Shown piece after piece: positions 43,762 to 53,960 of a stretch of 64,000 nt of DNA. Within the stretch, counting starts at the first letter, position 1, and each line of letters opens with the position of its first letter. Under the pieces are notes generated by a model. That model was given only the letters and a program-made list of their open reading frames with translations. It did no database searches and was not told the DNA's origin. This DNA is from Verrucomicrobiota bacterium. GTDB lineage: Bacteria; Verrucomicrobiota; Verrucomicrobiia; Limisphaerales; UBA1319. The position numbers and the translations under genes were made by a program. The DNA lies in assembly GCA_022711435.1 (NCBI GenBank), contig JAKLFB010000028.1:17526-81525 (forward strand). The letters are read 5' to 3'.

Positions 43762-43849
43762 GGTTTGCGCAAGAACCACCTCCGGTCTTGGCGGGAGCGC
43801 CGCCGGGCCAGATGCCGGGATGGAGACTTCGCCCTGCCCACAGCGCAGG

Positions 43850-44422
43850 TCACCCGCCCCTTTCGCGGGCGAGCGCGCCCCAGGTTTCCTGGTAGCACAC
43901 GCGCACCGCTTCGTGCACCGCCAGCTCGCGCGGAAGCCGCCGGGCCTGGATCAGCTCGACGACATCGGCCTTGTCTTTCAGCCGCTGCACGGGGCTGTTC
44001 AACCAGCTGTCGAGCTTGAGCGAGATCAGCTCTTCCAGCGACGCAAATTGCGGTTGGTCCCGGACCGCCCGCGGCACCGGGAACGGAACTTCGCAGCCCG
44101 ATTTCAAGACGCGCCCAGCCGGCAGCAGGTTGATCAGCACGCCGTTGCGATTATCTTTCGCGCTGTCTTCGCAGCCAGGAACGCGGACGAATGGCCCCGG
44201 CAATCCGGCCGTCAGCCATTCCACTGCCTCGATCACGTCCGGCACCACAATGTCGCAGTCAAGGGTCACGCGGAAATAGCCGTGCTCCTGGACAGCCAAG
44301 CCGCCCACCACAAGGTGCGGAACTCCATGATGCGCCAGAATCTCTACCGCGCTTCGCAGCGTCCGTTCGAGGCCTGACGTTCCAGTGTTCTCCCGCAGAA
44401 TATGGGCGCTGGGGGTTTGCAC
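43850..44422 (-). CDS. Nucleotidyltransferase-fold protein (MNT/AbiEii-like)
   Basis: A protein of about 190 residues with a pol-beta-type core: VPHLVVGGLAVQEHGYFRVTLDCDIVVPD, where GGLA and the D-x-D of DCDI are the nucleotide- and metal-binding motifs. The C-terminal half is helical (LEELISLKLDSWL). Such proteins are often the antitoxin or toxin half of nucleotidyltransferase toxin-antitoxin pairs; no partner is seen next to it. The start is uncertain. An 88-residue upstream extension to 44686 runs through a GC-rich hairpin and looks non-coding, so GTG 44422 is preferred. Confidence 0.65.
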   Translation of the reverse strand: MQTPSAHILRENTGTSGLERTLRSAVEILAHHGVPHLVVGGLAVQEHGYFRVTLDCDIVVPDVIEAVEWLTAGLPGPFVRVPGCEDSAKDNRNGVLINLLPAGRVLKSGCEVPFPVPRAVRDQPQFASLEELISLKLDSWLNSPVQRLKDKADVVELIQARRLPRELAVHEAVRVCYQETWGALARERGG

Positions 44423-44529
44423 TCGGACAGCATGGCAGAATCGACGCCGGTTGCCAATCTCGTTCCACGCAAGGCATGAGCGGGGGAAGGGCTCAGGGAT
44501 TTCAACAATGCTCGACCTCCTCTCCCCGG

Positions 44530-44559
44530 CCCTCCCCTCCACTGCCGCGGAGGGGAGGG
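44530..44559. repeat. Perfect 11-bp hairpin of intergenic-repeat type
   Basis: CCCTCCCCTCC (44530-44540) is perfectly inverted as GGAGGGGAGGG (44549-44559) around eight bases. Strand-asymmetric purine/pyrimidine arms of this kind recur between genes in related genomes, so it may be a dispersed intergenic repeat. It lies 5' to both neighbouring genes. Confidence 0.5.
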
Positions 44560-44691
44560 AGAAGACGATCACCCAACTGCGACCGGAAGCACCAAGCACC
44601 GGAGAATTTTGTCCTGGACCCCCATCCGCGCGCCTTGCCCGGCTTCTTGCTTGCCGTGTCGGCATGGAGTAGCTTGTCTTCAACACTGCAT

Positions 44692-44967
44692 ATGCACTAC
44701 ATCGCCATCGCCACCTTTTCTCGGGACAACAAGACCGCCCAGGAGATCCTGTTGCGTCGCCGGAATTATGTCTATCCCGCCGGCCTCAAGAACGCACAAA
44801 GCTTCACGGATGTGCAGGGAGGCCGCGCGGTCATCCTGTTCGAGGCCGACACGGCGGAATCCATCCAGCGATACACCGCAGACTGGCCCGAGCTGACATT
44901 CGATATCTTCCCGGTGGTCCCTTCCGAGAAGGCGTGGGAGGCTTACCAGCCCGAGCCCAGGCCATAG
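44692..44967 (+). CDS. DUF3303-like ferredoxin-fold protein
   Basis: A 91-residue soluble protein, MHYIAIATFSRDNKTAQEIL..., with alternating beta strands and helices of the dimeric alpha/beta-barrel (DUF3303-like) type. VYPAGLKNAQSFTDVQGGRAVILFEAD and the FDIFPVVPSEKAWEAYQ end are typical of that family in my memory. Its function is unknown. The start is the ATG at 44692; the longer upstream frame has no family text. Confidence 0.7.
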   Translation: MHYIAIATFSRDNKTAQEILLRRRNYVYPAGLKNAQSFTDVQGGRAVILFEADTAESIQRYTADWPELTFDIFPVVPSEKAWEAYQPEPRP

Positions 44968-45144
44968 GCGATCCCGCACAAGTCCAGGCGCAGCCCAGTT
45001 CTTTCGCCTCCGCGGTTCTCGCTCGCGCTGAAGGTTCTCGCGCCTGCCGCTTCGGGTGCGCCTGCCGGCGCAAATTCACAAGCGAAGTACGCAAAAGCTC
45101 ATCGACGACTCATGCCGTGTTTGAAAAGCTGAAGAGGCAACGAC

Positions 45145-45900
45145 ATGAAGAACATCACATCTCTTTTCCGACGCAGCCGCCGCGTCAGGGCTGGAGCGCG
45201 GCGGGATTTCCGAGCGACTGGTCATCCAAATGGATTCGGCTTTCGGTTCCCGGGCTGGCGGCATACATCGGCCGCCATCATTGCGAGCGTTCTGATCGGC
45301 TATGTGGGCGCCGCATGCGGATCGAGAGCGGCACTGATTGCCGAGGACTCCTTCGATTACCTTCCGGCGGGTGATTCGCTGCACGGAAAGAACGGAGGGG
45401 CGGGCTGGGCGGCGCCCTGGGCCACCAACAGCCTGGGCACCATGACCGATTCGACATCTCGAAGATGGAGCAGTGGGATCGGATCTTCTCCTATGGCGAG
45501 CATCTGGGGATGTATCTGCACTTCAAAACTCTCGAGACCAAGAATGAGCTGACGATGGATGGAGGAAACCTCGGGCTCGAGCGCAGCCTCTACTACCGCG
45601 AGCTGATCGCCCGCTTCGGCTGCCATCTCGCGCGCAACTGGAATCTCGGCCAGCCTCGGCCGCCCCCCTCTGACCAGCACCCGCGATTGGGTCGCCCTCG
45701 TCGCCCCTGCCCCTCCTCCGCTGCGCCTTGTGGCCAGCGATGGATCCTGGCAGTTGACATGGGCGGCTTCGGGATTCGTTCTTGACCATGCGCTGGACAT
45801 TGCCGGCCCCTGGACCAACGTCGCGCCCGAGGCCGACACCCCCTTTGCCCTGCCGCTCATTCAAGCCCAGGAGTTCTTTCGATTGCGCTGGGCTGCCCAT
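45145..45900 (+). pseudogene. Remnant of an exported glycoside-hydrolase-like protein (frameshifted and deleted)
   Basis: Three frames carry successive pieces of one former protein. From 45145 there is a signal-anchor N-terminus ending AEDSFDYLPAGDSLHGKNGG (a beta-sandwich start). Near 45450 the frame changes to FDISKMEQWDRIFSYGEHLG then LHFKTLETKNELTMDGG and LYYRELIARFGCHLARNWNLG, text typical of DUF5060/collagen-binding-type glycosidases. From about 45730 a third frame has the C-terminal module (FVLDHALDIAGPWTNVAP ... EFFRLRW). Large internal parts are missing, so it is a deletion derivative with frameshifts. Confidence 0.7.
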
Positions 45901-45908
45901 CAACCCCA

Positions 45909-46140
45909 TCACCCGTTGATGGCCTTCATGCTCAACTCCGGATACCGCGGGCCCGAGGCGGCGCCGGGCGGCAACGCAGTGGCGATCTCTGCCAGTTCCG
46001 CCCCGGTGAATTGCACGGCGAGGGCCGCGACGTTTTCTTCCAGGTAGGACCGCCGCTTCGTGCCCGGTATGGGGGTGACGTCCTCGCCCTGCGCCAGAAC
46101 CCAGGCCAAGGCCAACTGAGCCGCCGTGGCGATTTCGCGC
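45909..46140 (-). pseudogene. C-terminal remnant of an aldo/keto reductase
   Basis: The minus strand encodes EIATAAQLALAWVLAQGEDV then PIPGTKRRSYLEENVAAL, the C-terminal NADPH-binding end of aldo/keto reductases. The catalytic Asp-Tyr-Lys-His part is absent; upstream sequence is taken over by the neighbouring Ig-domain gene end. It is a truncated fragment. Confidence 0.75.
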
Positions 46141-46155
46141 CTGGTGCCGGTCGGC

Positions 46156-48171
46156 TCAGATGCCCCCGGCCAGGATATAGAAGCGCTGCGAGTCGGCTGG
46201 CGCTGGCGTGTCAACGAAGGTCACTGGCCCCACGTCGAACATGCCCTGCGTCAGGGGAATCCAGGCGTGCAGCGGCAGCGTGACATCCGTGCTGTAAAGC
46301 AACTGGTAGGTCTGGCCTCGAGGACCGGTGAAGCTCAGCGCGATATTTCCGGGAGCCGACTGGACGATCGACACCAGCCTGAGCGGCGGATCCCCAATCG
46401 TCAGCGTCACCGCGGCGCTGGCGATCTGGCAGGAGGCCGATCCGGACACGAGGACCGAATACTCGCCGGAATAGGCGTCCGGATCGGCGATATTCGATAT
46501 GGTCAGCGTGGCGCTGGTGGCGCCGGCCACGATCGAGCCGTAACCCGTGTCGCCATCGGTCAGATTGAAGCCGCCCCGCTGCCACTGGTAAGACAAGGGC
46601 GTCGATCCCGAGGCAACAACGGTGAATGAGGCGGTGGAGCCGAGGACGTTGGTCTGGTGGACGGGCTGGGCGGCGATCCATGGATCATTGATCTCGAGCC
46701 TCGCCACGTACCCAGTCACAACAGACGACAGGGCTGTGTTGCTCACGACGACATGGTAATTGCCCGCGTCTCCCCCCGGGCAGCTCACGCCCGCCAGCGT
46801 CAGCGCGGACGAGGCTGCTCCGGAGACGTTTCCCCCATCGACCAGGGGCGCCCCATCCTTGTGCCACTGGTATGTCAGCGAATCCATGCCGTTGGTGGTC
46901 AGTTGAAAAGTGACGTTTTCCCCATGATTAACCGTCTGATGCCCGGGAAAACCAATCGCCGCGATCCAGCGGGGAACGGTCATCAGAAAGGCGCGCCGGG
47001 CGGCGCCGTCCGTCCCGTATCCCGTGATCACCGGGTCCCCATCCGGCGTGGTGCCGACACTGAACGCGCGGGTGAGCTCGACGAAGATATCTGCCGTTCC
47101 GTTGGCAGCGGCCAGCGCGTGCAGGTCGTTGACCGTCCAGTTGGCGGGATTGGAATGGCTGGTGTCCCACAGCACGGCTGTCTCCTTGCCCCGGTAGTTC
47201 ATGCCGACTGCGTATTGCCCGTCGGCGGAGCAGCCATAGGGCACCGCCAGGCTCGATGACCCGGCGGTGTCGGAGAAATTGGGCAAGGGATCGACGCTCT
47301 GGAGCGAGTTCATCGCGCTCGTCACCGTGGCCTTGTAGCCATGCATGTTCGTTCCGCCGACCGTGAGGGGCGACTGGCCAAAGATGCTGTTGCCGTCGAG
47401 GCTGATCGAGAAGGCCTGCCCGTCGGTCGTGCCGTTGAGGCCGTTGAAAAACCAGGCGGTTCCGGACGAGTTAGGGTAATCGAGCACGTAGTTCTTTCTG
47501 GGCGCGCCGGTGACCTGTCGGTAGCCCACGATACGCCCGCTGGCTGCGACGCCTCCCACATCGCCTCGGTCGCTGCCCAGCCCCTTGCCGACGATCCGGA
47601 CCGATGCCGCCGTGGTCGAGTTCCACAGGTTCGATCCCCGGCATGTATACAGGTTGTTTCTGGCCGAATCCCGGAACAGGGTGAAATAGACATCCGAGTC
47701 TGCCGTGGCGGCCAGCGTGTTCGCCGCGGGCGGCGGGTATTCCGACCATCCATATGCATTGGGTGAGACGTTGTCGCGGCGTTTGAAGCCCCAGGTGAAG
47801 CCGCCGTCGGACGTTTCGAACTGGGCGTGCCAGCCGCTGTTGTTGCCATCCAGAACCACCTGGACCACCGGAGGGCTCTGGCTGGTGTCGGTCCGATAGC
47901 CGATCCCCGTGACGATCGAGGCGTAGCTCCCTGCCAGGGGCACGGTGACGAAGCTGTTGGCCACGTCATAAAAGAAGCCGTTCCCGGCCCCGGAAAGCCC
48001 CCCAACATACTTGCCGTCCGGCGTGATGGCGCGGCCTTCGTTGGATGAATCCAGACCCGCGGGCGGTATGTTCGTCAGGCTCAACCCGCCCAAGGCATCC
48101 AGGCAGCTCCCGGCGGCGAGAAGCGCGACACAGATTGAAACGAGCGGCGAGAAGGTTCGAGTCCTGTTCAT
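46156..48171 (-). CDS. Exported protein with HAF-like repeats and two Ig-like domains
   Basis: A 671-residue protein with a signal peptide (MNRTRTFSPLVSICVALLAAG). An N-terminal region has autotransporter-like HAF/NHL-type text (EGRAITPDGKYVGGLSGAGN ... GCSADGQYAVGMNYRGKETAVLWD). Two Ig-like domains follow (LTYQWHKDGAPLVDGG and LSYQWQRGGFNLTDGD), and the usual C-terminal module ends FYILAGG. It is probably surface-exposed or secreted with unknown ligand. ATG 48171 is chosen since the signal peptide begins there; a longer reading from 48357 has none. Confidence 0.8.
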   Translation of the reverse strand: MNRTRTFSPLVSICVALLAAGSCLDALGGLSLTNIPPAGLDSSNEGRAITPDGKYVGGLSGAGNGFFYDVANSFVTVPLAGSYASIVTGIGYRTDTSQSPPVVQVVLDGNNSGWHAQFETSDGGFTWGFKRRDNVSPNAYGWSEYPPPAANTLAATADSDVYFTLFRDSARNNLYTCRGSNLWNSTTAASVRIVGKGLGSDRGDVGGVAASGRIVGYRQVTGAPRKNYVLDYPNSSGTAWFFNGLNGTTDGQAFSISLDGNSIFGQSPLTVGGTNMHGYKATVTSAMNSLQSVDPLPNFSDTAGSSSLAVPYGCSADGQYAVGMNYRGKETAVLWDTSHSNPANWTVNDLHALAAANGTADIFVELTRAFSVGTTPDGDPVITGYGTDGAARRAFLMTVPRWIAAIGFPGHQTVNHGENVTFQLTTNGMDSLTYQWHKDGAPLVDGGNVSGAASSALTLAGVSCPGGDAGNYHVVVSNTALSSVVTGYVARLEINDPWIAAQPVHQTNVLGSTASFTVVASGSTPLSYQWQRGGFNLTDGDTGYGSIVAGATSATLTISNIADPDAYSGEYSVLVSGSASCQIASAAVTLTIGDPPLRLVSIVQSAPGNIALSFTGPRGQTYQLLYSTDVTLPLHAWIPLTQGMFDVGPVTFVDTPAPADSQRFYILAGGI

Positions 48172-48396
48172 GGCGGCATCGATCGTTGAATTCAGCTCGG
48201 CGAACACGACGGAATCCAGCCCCCATTCCCCGCCGAGCAACGCGGGCTCCACATGAATTGGTCTTGGCTTATGCTTAGGTGCTGCGGCCGCGGAATGCAA
48301 GAAGATATCTGCCCATTGCGCGGCATCGATGAATCGAGCTGGGCGCCGCGCCCCCACGCTGCGCCTTGATCCTCACCGCTGCGTCGAGCGGCCCGT

Positions 48397-51300
48397 TCAG
48401 GGCGTCAGATGGATGCGGTAGAAGGTTCGGTCCCGGCTGGCCGCGCCGGGATCGACCCAATCGAAGGGCAGCGCGGGCGAGTTCGTCCTCAGCAGGTCGA
48501 TCCAGTCCGCAAGATCTGCCGACCGCTGGATGGTGAGATCGGGGCCGGGATCGCCCGTGACACGGAACACGAAGCCGCCGGGTTCGAGGCTGAGCGCCTC
48601 GAGAGCGGCGGCCGGTCGGTTCACAGTGATCCAGAAGCTCTGAGTGACGCTGAGGCCGGGCGAACCGCTGTCGGTGGCCGAGAGGAGGACCTGGGTTGTC
48701 ATGGGCGATTCCGCCACGTGCGGCCGCCACCGGAGCAGGCCGGTGTACTCGTCCAGCGCCATGCCGGGAGGCGCGCTCACCAGGTTGAACGTGATCGTCT
48801 GCGGGGGCAGATCGGGGTCGCTGGCGGAGTTGGTGAAAGCCAGGATCTGCCCGGCAAAGATCGTTCGATCCGGGATCGGCCCGAACACCGGCGGACGATT
48901 CGCGTTGGCATCGGCAATGGTCACGGCGGCGCTGCCGGATGCTCCGACGATGTAGCCGTCGCCGGGCTTGAGGATCAGCACCACGGTTTCCGGCCCTTCG
49001 GTGTAATCATCCGTCAGGGGGGCAAGGACGATGTTCGTGGCGATTTGCCCGGCCGCCAGGGTGACAGATCCCGGCAGCACCGCGTAATCGGCGCCGGGAG
49101 CGGCGGTCCCCTCGAGGGCATAGCGGAACGTGACCGGTCCGTAGGCGGCAACAGGCAGTGCGATCCGGAACATCCCCGGATTGCCGCCGCTCTCGCCCGC
49201 GCCGGCATCGGGCGCAGTGACCGTCGCTCGAGGCGGATCGCCAACGATGGTCACCGTAGCGGAGTCGGCGAATCCGATCTGGTAATTTGCGCTGGTCTTC
49301 AGGGCTAGGGTGACGGTTTCGGGCCCTTCGATCGCGGCATCCAGCACGGCTCGCACCGGGATCCGCAGCTCGCGGCTGCCCGGCGGGAATGTCGCTGCCA
49401 CACCGACGGCGCCGTAATCGCTGCCGCTGGCGGCCGTGCCGGACACGCTGAATCCGACTGCGAGCGTCAAGCCGGGATCGCCCGTCCGTCTCAAGGTGAA
49501 CTCGCCCGGCGTGCCGCCCTCGGAAGCCAGCGGGACGCTGGCCGATATCGCAACGATCGCGCTCCGGTCGGTCCATGGCTCGAGCCATTGGGCGGTGATC
49601 GGACGCTCGAGGGCGCCGTTCGGAAACTGAACACCGATCGAGCAATGATCGCCGCCGCTGCCCTCGGAGTGCAGCGCTTCGAGGTAATATCGCTGGCCAG
49701 CCACGAGCGGGACGCCCGCGGACCGCTGATTGGCCTGGGATGTCCAGGCACGATAATCGACCCATCCACTCACATAAGCGATGCGGCGGCGGCTGGACGC
49801 TTGCGAGCTGGTGCCCAGCCACAGCTCGCCGCCGTCGTCCGAGGCGATGAAGAAGGAATAGCTGCCTGTCATCGGCGCGATGAACCAGCCCCGAAGCCGG
49901 CTTCCGTAATTGTCTTCCCAGTCCCGGGGCCCTTCGGCCGCGCTCCTCAAGAACTCGCGGCCCGAAGGTGAATCCGGAAAGCCGCCGGAATTGGTCAGCT
50001 CGGACACGGTCCCGGCGCCGCCCAAGCCGGTCCACCATTCCCGCAGCAAGCCCAGACCGGGGCCAGGCTGGGCGATCGTGATCTTGGCCATGTTGGGCGC
50101 GGCCACCACGTAGCCGCTGCCCGCCACAAGGGTCAGCACGACGGTCTTGGGCGGCTCCAACCCCGCGCCGGCCAGCGGCGTGATCATGATATCCGCCGTC
50201 GCCTGGCCGGCCTCGAACACGACCTCGCTGTCGATCGCGCCGTAATCCACTCCGTTCGTCGCGGTGCCAGCGATGGTGTAGCGAACGCGCACTGGGTCGC
50301 TGGCGATGCCGGACCGCTGAACGGTGAAGCGGCCCGGCTCCGGCCCCTCTTTCGACGCGTTGGGACCGGTGGCGACAATCGAGACGGCGAGCGAGCCGTC
50401 GTTGTCATGGATCGCGACCGTCGCGCTGTCCGCTCCCGGAGACGGGATGTATCCTGTTCCAGCAACGAGAGTGAGCGTCACCGTCTCGGCCGTCTCCGCC
50501 GCGGTGTCGTTGATGGGCGCGATCGAGATGGATGCGTTTGTCTGGCCAGCGGCGAAGGTGATCTTGAGCCCGGTGCCTGCATAATCGGCAGCATACCGGG
50601 CCGAGCCGGACACGCGGAAAAAGACCTCCAGGGGCGCCGCGGCATCCCCGGTCCGATCGAACGTGAAAGCGCCGGGCTCGCCGCCCTCGGCGGTTGTTGG
50701 AACGGAGGCGGCGATGGAGACGGCGATCGGCGGCGCCGAAGGCGCGTCGAGCGGGACAAGGCGATGGTAAGGGACGGGCCTTTCCTGCGTGCCGTCGGGC
50801 AGATCCACGCCGACAGCGAGGTGGTCTCCGCCGTTGCCTTCCTTCTGGAGAGCCTCGATATAATAGCGCTGGCCGGCAGCGAGCTGGAACAGGCTGGATC
50901 TCTGGGATGGATTCGCCGACCAGCTCCGGCTGTCGGTCCAGCCGCTCACATAAGCGATCCGCGCCTTCGACGCCGCATTGGTTGTGGGGCTGAGGTAGAG
51001 CTCGCTGGCATCGTCGGAAGCGATGTAGAAGGTGTAGCCGCCGCTGATCGGCGGCACGAAATAGCCGCGCACTCGCTGCCCGTAGTTCTCCTGCCAGTCC
51101 AAGGGCGACTCGAAGGCGTCGGCCAGCGCCTCGACCTGATCGGGATGGTCTGGATAACGGGCGTTGGCGGTCAGGTTGGGCACGGCGCTGCCTGAGATGT
51201 TGAGCCAGACCTCGCGCTCGAGGCCGGATCCCGGGCCCGCGCGCGTCGGGCTCACGAAATCGGCGCCCATCACGTTCGGGCCCACGGCGATGGTCCGGCT

Positions 51301-53700
51301 GGGAGGCGCAAACGTGAATCCGTTGCGGACGGCGCTGAGCGTGTAGCTGCCCGCGCTCAGCGGCCCCAGAACGAATGCCCCATCGCTGTCCGTCCAGGCC
51401 GCTTTTCCGGAAGGCTCCGTGATTCGCACCATGGCCATGGGGCTGCCGTCCCTGGCCGTGACACGTCCGGAAATGCTGTAGTCGGCGGGCGTGCCGATCT
51501 TGATTGCGATCGACTGGACGCATGCGCCGCCGCGCAGGTCGGAGACCGTGCACTGGACCATGTAGGTGCCCGCCACGCTCCAGCTCCGGGTCTGGACCGA
51601 TCGGTTGTTGACGCTGATGCTGCCGTCGCCGAAATCCCACGCATAGGCGAGCGTGTCGGCGTCCGGATCGGCGGCGATGGCGCTGAGCGACACATTGGCG
51701 CCCACGCCCACCGCATAGCTGCTCGCCACGACGACAGCCGACGGAGGATGGTTCGGGCTCGAATCATCGTCGAAATTCACTGCCACATCCACCCACGGCA
51801 GCGGCGTGTCCCCCCGCGCAACAGCGGTGTAGTGCAGGCCTGCGGCCGCGTCGCTCCAGGTCCGGCCCACCGTGAGCGTGCAGTCGCTCTTGCCCTTCGA
51901 CGAGCCGGGCGTCATGTCCAGCAGTTCCCATTCCCACTCGCGCGTGACGGCGACGCCGTGCGTCCAGTATTGCGCATTGGCTCCGCTGACCGTGTAAGCC
52001 CGGTGTTCGAGCCAGTAATGGGTGTCGTCGCGGCTGGCGCGGAACACCTTCAGCCCATATCGGTTCGTCGAAAGCAGAGCCGGCTGATCATGCGCGTGAA
52101 TCCGATACACGCCGCTGTTCGTGACGGTCCAGTAATGGGTCGAGGGCAGCCATTTCACCAGCGCCTTGTGCATGGCGCCGTAGTCCTCCTCGATCCCGCC
52201 GCTGCCCATGTTGTCGAAGCTGTTCCCGTATTCCTCGTGCGTGCCGGGGCCGATGGGATCGTCCGTGGACGGATTCCACCAGTTGGCGTGCGGCAGGCCG
52301 ACCGCGTGGCCCCACTCGTGGATGAGCACCGAGGCGCCATCCCACCGGATCCATGCGTTGCCGCCCCCGCCATAGCTGCAGCAGCCCCCGGGTTCGCCGT
52401 TCCAGCGCACGGCAAACAGGCTGTAGTCCGCCGGACGATACGGATACGGCACGCCGGGAAAGGCCGGATCGGACGCGATGGCGGCCGCCCGGGCTTTGGC
52501 GTCGTTGAGCAGCGCCGTCATGCCGTCCGTGTCGCTCCAGCCGTTCATGTAGCCGGAGCGGGGCTTGGGCAGCGTGAGCGTCGGCGTGAACGCGTAGCTC
52601 CCCTGCAGCGAGCCATACGACTGCTCGGCAAAGCGGCGCACCACGGTGTTCAAATCGCCCCGCACCTGGGCGTCTGTCTCGGGCTCGTAGGCGGGATCGT
52701 CGTCGGCGAAGCGGACCCGGGTGAAGAGAAATCGCTTGTTCCCCTGGCTGGACGTTTCCGGATCCACCGGGCTCACCTTGCCTGTTCCGCCGGAACCGCC
52801 GGCAGCCCAGATGATCGTCCCGTCTGGCGCCGTGAACAACGAAGGCGCCTCCACCGGCGAGTGGAGCGCCATCAGGCTCCCGCCGATGTCCACGAACGCC
52901 GCGTCGCCGGCCCGCTCGGGCAGAGCCTGGCCGCACACGGGGCAAAAACCGCTGGCCAGGATTTCCCGATCCGGCAGAACCGCGGCCTCGGCGGCATCGA
53001 GCACTCGATAGGGCTGGTCCTGCAACGCCAGACGGTCGTCCACCGCGATGCCAATGATCGAGCTGGCCGGCGTCGACATCTGCCGCCGCCGCCGCCCATA
53101 GGTGTAGGCATAGTAGAAACGCCCGGGCAACTGCACCGTGCGAATCACCGGCTCCGAGCAGCTCGATTCCTGCCCCGGCCTCGGGCTCGCAAACAGGACG
53201 TTCAGATCGCCCCGCGCGCTGATGGGCTCTTCGAGCAGCGATGCGATCTCGGCTGGCAAACCGCTTCGGGCTGCCGGAGGCAAAGCCGCCCGCAGCGCCG
53301 CGCGCGGATCGCGGACAATCAGATCGCGCATCGCCGCCCGCCGGGCCCGGGCCCGGGCGATCCCTTCGTTCTCGAGCTGCGTCCGCGCCTCATCCTCCGC
53401 CGCCCGGAAACGTTCGAGCCAGCCGTTGAAAGCCGTCCATGCACCGCTCGGAGTGTCCTGCGGCTGCTGCGCGTCCAGCGCCGGAGCCGACGGAGGAGCC
53501 TCCCCTTGAGCCGCGCCGCTTGTTGGACTTTCTGGCGCCGCACTCGATGGCATCCGAACAGGCTGAGGCTGCAATGCGGCCCGGCGGGGCGCCAGGGGAG
53601 GAAGGCTGGCATCACGGGAAACGAACCGCGCGCCCAGAATAACCACGAGCGCCGCCAGCGCCGCCGCCACGCCACACCTGCCTATCGCGGACTTCATCAT
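48397..53700 (-). CDS. Giant exported metalloprotease with PKD, PA14 and Calx-beta domains
   Basis: A 1767-residue protein. An N-terminal membrane segment (about 9-26) is a signal or anchor. A CPVC pair lies at 253-256. The zinc site is HEWGHAVGLPH (H461, E462, H465, H471), which fits the HExxHxxGxxH metzincin/M6-like pattern, and a met-turn-like SFDNMGSGG follows. Next come a PKD domain (about 650-730), a carboxypeptidase-regulatory-like domain (ISGRVTARDGSPMAMVRI), and two PA14-like domains (VRGYFVPPISGGYTFYIAS and LRGWFIAPMTGSYSFFIAS) alternating with four or so Calx-beta domains. A cadherin-like Ig domain (RPPVFGPIPDRTIFAG) and the FYRIHLTP end finish it. It probably degrades external protein or glycoprotein. 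Confidence 0.88.
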   Translation of the reverse strand: MMKSAIGRCGVAAALAALVVILGARFVSRDASLPPLAPRRAALQPQPVRMPSSAAPESPTSGAAQGEAPPSAPALDAQQPQDTPSGAWTAFNGWLERFRAAEDEARTQLENEGIARARARRAAMRDLIVRDPRAALRAALPPAARSGLPAEIASLLEEPISARGDLNVLFASPRPGQESSCSEPVIRTVQLPGRFYYAYTYGRRRRQMSTPASSIIGIAVDDRLALQDQPYRVLDAAEAAVLPDREILASGFCPVCGQALPERAGDAAFVDIGGSLMALHSPVEAPSLFTAPDGTIIWAAGGSGGTGKVSPVDPETSSQGNKRFLFTRVRFADDDPAYEPETDAQVRGDLNTVVRRFAEQSYGSLQGSYAFTPTLTLPKPRSGYMNGWSDTDGMTALLNDAKARAAAIASDPAFPGVPYPYRPADYSLFAVRWNGEPGGCCSYGGGGNAWIRWDGASVLIHEWGHAVGLPHANWWNPSTDDPIGPGTHEEYGNSFDNMGSGGIEEDYGAMHKALVKWLPSTHYWTVTNSGVYRIHAHDQPALLSTNRYGLKVFRASRDDTHYWLEHRAYTVSGANAQYWTHGVAVTREWEWELLDMTPGSSKGKSDCTLTVGRTWSDAAAGLHYTAVARGDTPLPWVDVAVNFDDDSSPNHPPSAVVVASSYAVGVGANVSLSAIAADPDADTLAYAWDFGDGSISVNNRSVQTRSWSVAGTYMVQCTVSDLRGGACVQSIAIKIGTPADYSISGRVTARDGSPMAMVRITEPSGKAAWTDSDGAFVLGPLSAGSYTLSAVRNGFTFAPPSRTIAVGPNVMGADFVSPTRAGPGSGLEREVWLNISGSAVPNLTANARYPDHPDQVEALADAFESPLDWQENYGQRVRGYFVPPISGGYTFYIASDDASELYLSPTTNAASKARIAYVSGWTDSRSWSANPSQRSSLFQLAAGQRYYIEALQKEGNGGDHLAVGVDLPDGTQERPVPYHRLVPLDAPSAPPIAVSIAASVPTTAEGGEPGAFTFDRTGDAAAPLEVFFRVSGSARYAADYAGTGLKITFAAGQTNASISIAPINDTAAETAETVTLTLVAGTGYIPSPGADSATVAIHDNDGSLAVSIVATGPNASKEGPEPGRFTVQRSGIASDPVRVRYTIAGTATNGVDYGAIDSEVVFEAGQATADIMITPLAGAGLEPPKTVVLTLVAGSGYVVAAPNMAKITIAQPGPGLGLLREWWTGLGGAGTVSELTNSGGFPDSPSGREFLRSAAEGPRDWEDNYGSRLRGWFIAPMTGSYSFFIASDDGGELWLGTSSQASSRRRIAYVSGWVDYRAWTSQANQRSAGVPLVAGQRYYLEALHSEGSGGDHCSIGVQFPNGALERPITAQWLEPWTDRSAIVAISASVPLASEGGTPGEFTLRRTGDPGLTLAVGFSVSGTAASGSDYGAVGVAATFPPGSRELRIPVRAVLDAAIEGPETVTLALKTSANYQIGFADSATVTIVGDPPRATVTAPDAGAGESGGNPGMFRIALPVAAYGPVTFRYALEGTAAPGADYAVLPGSVTLAAGQIATNIVLAPLTDDYTEGPETVVLILKPGDGYIVGASGSAAVTIADANANRPPVFGPIPDRTIFAGQILAFTNSASDPDLPPQTITFNLVSAPPGMALDEYTGLLRWRPHVAESPMTTQVLLSATDSGSPGLSVTQSFWITVNRPAAALEALSLEPGGFVFRVTGDPGPDLTIQRSADLADWIDLLRTNSPALPFDWVDPGAASRDRTFYRIHLTP

Positions 53701-53960
53701 ACGGCATGGTGCACGGTGCCGGCCCAGGAATCAAGCGGTGGGTGTCTGGCGCCCAATAATGGAGAGGGCGAGCACAAACTGCAGACGGCCACACCCGGGA
53801 GACCGCAGCCGCCGACGTCAGGAGGCGGTGCCGTTTGCGGATTGCCACGAACAGGCCTTTTGTCACAGGGAAATCCAGAACCTGGCCGATTCGACCCGCC
53901 CCGAGCACGGCCCTCTTTAGACCCCATTGCCTCCACGCTGGCTTGCTGCAAGCGAGTGCG

